Source: an uncultured Clostridia bacterium (GTDB taxonomy: Bacteria > Bacillota > Clostridia > Oscillospirales > CAG-272). From it: a stretch of 8,301 nt of DNA. The DNA is taken from assembly GCA_937893945.1 (NCBI GenBank), contig CALCTA010000067.1, positions 1 to 8,301 on the forward strand. The letters run 5' to 3'. Under the pieces are notes generated by a model, which searched no databases, was not told the origin of the DNA, and saw nothing but the letters and a program-made list of their open reading frames with translations. This document shows positions 7,101 to 8,301 of this stretch, piece after piece. Each line of letters opens with the position of its first letter. Positions within the stretch are counted from its first letter, which is position 1. Position numbers and translations under genes: made by a program.

Positions 7101-8301
7101 AGCAGGGCAAAGAGGCGGATTCTACTCTTGATAAAAAGAAGGAAGAAATATTTGCGATAATAGATGCCCTTGAGTATCTTACAGATGACGAGAGAGCGGC
7201 GCTTCGCGCGGAAGCAGAAGCGGCGATAGAGGCGGCAAAGGATAAGATAAAGGGAGCGGCAAGCAGTGAGGAGATAGGAAAGGCTATCGAGGACGGACTT
7301 TCCGCGCTTGACGGTATTCTCAGCAAGGCTGAGACGCTTGACCTTTACAACGCTAAGGAAGCGGCTGTTGCCGAGATACAGAGTGAAAAGAAAAAGATAG
7401 ACGATATGGTCGATGCTTTCGTGTATCTTGACGATGTCAGCCGAAAGAGCATTAAGGATAAGCTCGCGGCAGAGCTTCTTGTCGCTGAGACCAATATAGC
7501 AGGAGCTTTGACTGTAGATGAAGTAAAATCTATCAGAGACAACTGCCTTGACGGTTTCTCCGCTATAAACGATGGAGCTATCGAGCAGGAGGACGGCGCT
7601 TGTGTGGATATGCTTCGCCCGATACTTCTCTCGCTTTGCGTGATAGGCATACTTGAGGCTATTGCGATATTCGTGCTCGTTCGCAGAAAGCGCGCGACCG
7701 CACTTGCGGCACTCGGCGCAATGCCTGTGTCGATGTGGACTATGACCGTAATGGTTGCTATTGCGGATATTGCTATGGCGGTCTATATAGTTTACCTTGT
7801 AGTAGAGCTGCTCAGAAATAAGCCTGTAAAGCTTGAGGAAGCGCTTGCGGCAGAGACCGTCTATGACTTCACTCCCGAGCTTGATATAAACGAAGCACCT
7901 ACCCCCGAGCCCGAGCCTGAGGTAGAACCCGAACCCGAGCCCGAGCCCGAACCCGAGAATCCTCCCGTGGTGGGCGATGTGCCTTTGGATGCGCAGATAG
8001 GTTATGGCGCGAGTGCTACGGGTGGCGAGGGTGGCAAGGTGCACCACTTCAATAGTGGTACTGCCTTCCGCGATTGGCTCAAACTGCGCGAGAAGAACAA
8101 GAGCACCGAGCCCGCAATCGTATGGCTCAGCGGCACCTTCACGGCTGCCGATGGACGCGATACGGGTAGCCCCTGGTTTGACATCAAGCGCACCTCCAAC
8201 ATCACCATCTACGGCACCGATTCGTTCCGTATGGACAAGGTGGGCTTCTTCCTCAATGAGGCCTCGAATATTATCATTCGCAATGTCTATATCGTTCAGC
8301 C
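4157..8301 (+). CDS. Large secreted helical-repeat membrane protein running in frame into a PL1 pectate lyase N-terminus; probable chimera
   Basis: An open frame of 1381 codons without a stop, running off the right edge. Residues 1-31 are a Sec signal peptide (MKRSTLVCLRIFALILAVL..., predicted cut after ITASA, before QTPED). Residues 32-560 are acidic, helical and not recognised. Residues about 565-1150 contain helical modules, each opening with a pattern like [YF]L[TD]D[ED]; the last four (from 835, 921, 1007 and 1090) recur every 83-86 residues and recall DUF1542/FIVAR-type three-helix repeats of Gram-positive surface proteins. Two membrane segments follow: about 1155-1175, then RRKR, then about 1194-1216. 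A linker and a Pro-Glu tract (1248-1267) lead into a pectate-lyase-like segment (1277-1381). With a cleaved signal peptide and two crossings, everything after 1217 would be outside the cell. Codon use changes near the Pro-Glu tract, so I suspect the part from roughly 7960 onward comes from another genome. The frame was checked line by line and has no frameshift. Role of the repeat protein: probably cell-surface or envelope, partner unknown. Confidence 0.85.
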   Translation, partial: MKRSTLVCLRIFALILAVLTAMIALSITASAQTPEDIKEENKELMEERMKSITTIFTANNAENEAGRKTNNHILKYMAALNGFSDLELEQPATENIINLYYTQGIAINEVAWIYYTYVNDFEGEVKQRVDDTFKSIDTAIANYTDHNELSESINSQGGLCAQMLVSVYSEKLDALLEGDEDPAKPIVDEAKEKLLSLKTNSFEDHSDYEKLLVRTKAVAEINRVLDALYGKDGYKDKDFYKQAVAEINEDGTDEISEMNAVILEVFEAAADELSYEKGNYVKEYYEDLKKQSAEAVDGAANTDIADIDILLENYDDELHRATAKDDIVEYINSKPCKDDEWFVDFEKEYNAAGKNIDSAVDNAAVDHEVNKAKRRVDLYEQYVDTVDAVIAHRGEDADVSDIEMLHERGDIWIASAENADELETFFEAAMADLQIEEFRAIHADILGKDSADVTLEDKKPIEDAINHLNDLNPRAKGTAEIILAAQTLTKLYKEVAKQEIDEILGNGDVRDFYVKEFKEEIDVLNDKGIDTIIADVGNILDKVALADKVIDRYDEIVATDAYEGFSDENKKEIRAIADFACDDILKGNEECEKIASDAITTLNRKEAIARINVKLAEKTVDAIPDVKFEIDTILEKALEDIAATVDPAEIAKIADKAIFDIEKEYSVQEFIDSAAEQKDKVNTDAAFTDEQKQALCEKLDKLVNDSAEDIRKKTDEKGKGLVVSDFEEELAKLKEEINEKSALMQEIIDNRDSVLNFIEGLEDLTDGQRDAYNSNVENVYVKAAEAVLNTPVNDLDEVQRDVLEKLDFIKTVAEATDALNGAANDAVDSVGALGYLTDEEKQAAIEKIESARNEAQAKIDASEAPEDAKTESDNGIVAIDALLSDAKTADDAAKEQQIEEAKKALEKKHAEVLEAIKNATYLDDEAKAALKEEADSTLAELIKSLDSVKSTADIEKVVRDGEKALDGKKSKVEFSDNDAKIEQGKEADSTLDKKKEEIFAIIDALEYLTDDERAALRAEAEAAIEAAKDKIKGAASSEEIGKAIEDGLSALDGILSKAETLDLYNAKEAAVAEIQSEKKKIDDMVDAFVYLDDVSRKSIKDKLAAELLVAETNIAGALTVDEVKSIRDNCLDGFSAINDGAIEQEDGACVDMLRPILLSLCVIGILEAIAIFVLVRRKRATALAALGAMPVSMWTMTVMVAIADIAMAVYIVYLVVELLRNKPVKLEEALAAETVYDFTPELDINEAPTPEPEPEVEPEPEPEPEPENPPVVGDVPLDAQIGYGASATGGEGGKVHHFNSGTAFRDWLKLREKNKSTEPAIVWLSGTFTAADGRDTGSPWFDIKRTSNITIYGTDSFRMDKVGFFLNEASNIIIRNVYIVQ
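6659..7606 (+). repeat. Protein-level tandem modules, period ~86 residues
   Basis: Four degenerate modules begin at residues 835 (YLTDEEKQAA), 921 (YLDDEAKAAL), 1007 (YLTDDERAAL) and 1090 (YLDDVSRKSI), spaced 86, 86 and 83 residues. Each has a likely helix after the opening motif, a second helix rich in Ala/Lys/Glu, then a turn such as 'VKSTADIEK', 'ASSEEIGKA' or 'LTVDEVKSI' starting a third helix that ends 'GxxAL(D)G' or similar. More divergent copies seem to start at 565, 687 and 763. The repeats are clear in protein but weak in DNA, so they are old rather than recent duplications. Confidence 0.7.
7898..7957 (+). repeat. Pro-Glu low-complexity tract (CCCGAG/CCCGAA units), likely junction
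   Basis: Residues 1248-1267 are almost only alternating Pro and Glu, encoded by repeated CCCGAG and CCCGAA hexamers. Such tracts occur both in clostridial membrane proteins and in the linkers behind lipoprotein signals of Bacteroidota enzymes. Codon style differs on the two sides, which makes this the best candidate for the join between two unrelated sequences, or for a natural domain fusion point. Confidence 0.75.
7988..8301 (+). other. N-terminal part of a family PL1-type pectate lyase domain
   Basis: Residues 1278-1381 of the open frame match the start of a polysaccharide lyase 1 parallel beta-helix: GYGASATGGEGGKVHHF (1282-1298), an AIVWLSGTF strand (1320-1328), then DIKRTSNITIYGTDS (1342-1356) and SNIIIRNVYIVQ (1370-1381), the usual 'snkTIiG' and 'NVIIRNl' coils. 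PL1 enzymes cleave polygalacturonate by beta-elimination. The calcium-binding Asp residues and catalytic Arg lie further on, outside the window. In a Bacteroidota enzyme the preceding PEPEPENPPVVGDVP stretch would be the linker behind a lipoprotein signal. Family assignment is good; whether it belongs to the same gene as the upstream protein is doubtful. Confidence 0.75.

Noticed and set aside
7064..8047. 327-codon open frame on the minus strand
   Set aside because: Codon-aligned antisense shadow of the large plus-strand gene. It has no recognisable domain and a low-complexity composition. It also crosses the suspected junction, so it carries no independent evidence.

Overview
The window looks like DNA from an uncultured anaerobic gut or rumen Firmicute (Clostridia-like). 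The clues are sigma-A type promoters, strong GGAGG-type ribosome binding sites, frequent ATA (Ile) and CTT (Leu) codons, a short Firmicute-style lipoprotein signal, and a nagA plus ROK-kinase pair of clostridial type. The taxon is an inference from style, not from a search.

Layout. Positions 1-3777 hold three genes read leftward on the minus strand: nagA (N-acetylglucosamine-6-phosphate deacetylase, 2635-3777), a ROK-family sugar kinase-like protein with an N-terminal extension (1269-2645, overlapping nagA by 11 bp), and a lipoprotein with several beta-rich, probably OB-fold-like, domains (1-1224, its C-terminus beyond the left edge). The gaps are small and no terminator is visible, so they probably form one operon for amino-sugar use. 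A 379-bp AT-rich divergent intergenic region follows (3778-4156). It carries two overlapping minus-strand promoters for the nagA operon and one near-consensus plus-strand promoter.

From 4157 to the right edge runs a single open frame on the plus strand (1381 codons, no stop). Its first ~1220 residues are a secreted, acidic, almost entirely helical protein with about seven three-helix-like modules, ending in two membrane segments. A Pro-Glu low-complexity tract then leads without a frame break into the N-terminus of a family PL1-type pectate lyase, which is cut by the window edge. Codon choice changes sharply across the Pro-Glu tract: ATA and CTT dominate before it, ATC, CTC and CGC after it. 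The pectate lyase half resembles Bacteroidota enzymes. The most economical reading is a metagenome assembly chimera joined in the repetitive CCCGAG tract. A genuine membrane-anchored pectate lyase fusion is the more exciting alternative, and membrane topology does not exclude it.

Working together: NagA deacetylates GlcNAc-6-phosphate to glucosamine-6-phosphate, and the ROK protein could supply the phosphorylated sugar. No nagB or transporter is present in the window. The large surface protein is divergently transcribed and its link to the sugar genes is unknown. I see no RNA gene, CRISPR array, insertion sequence or phage feature.
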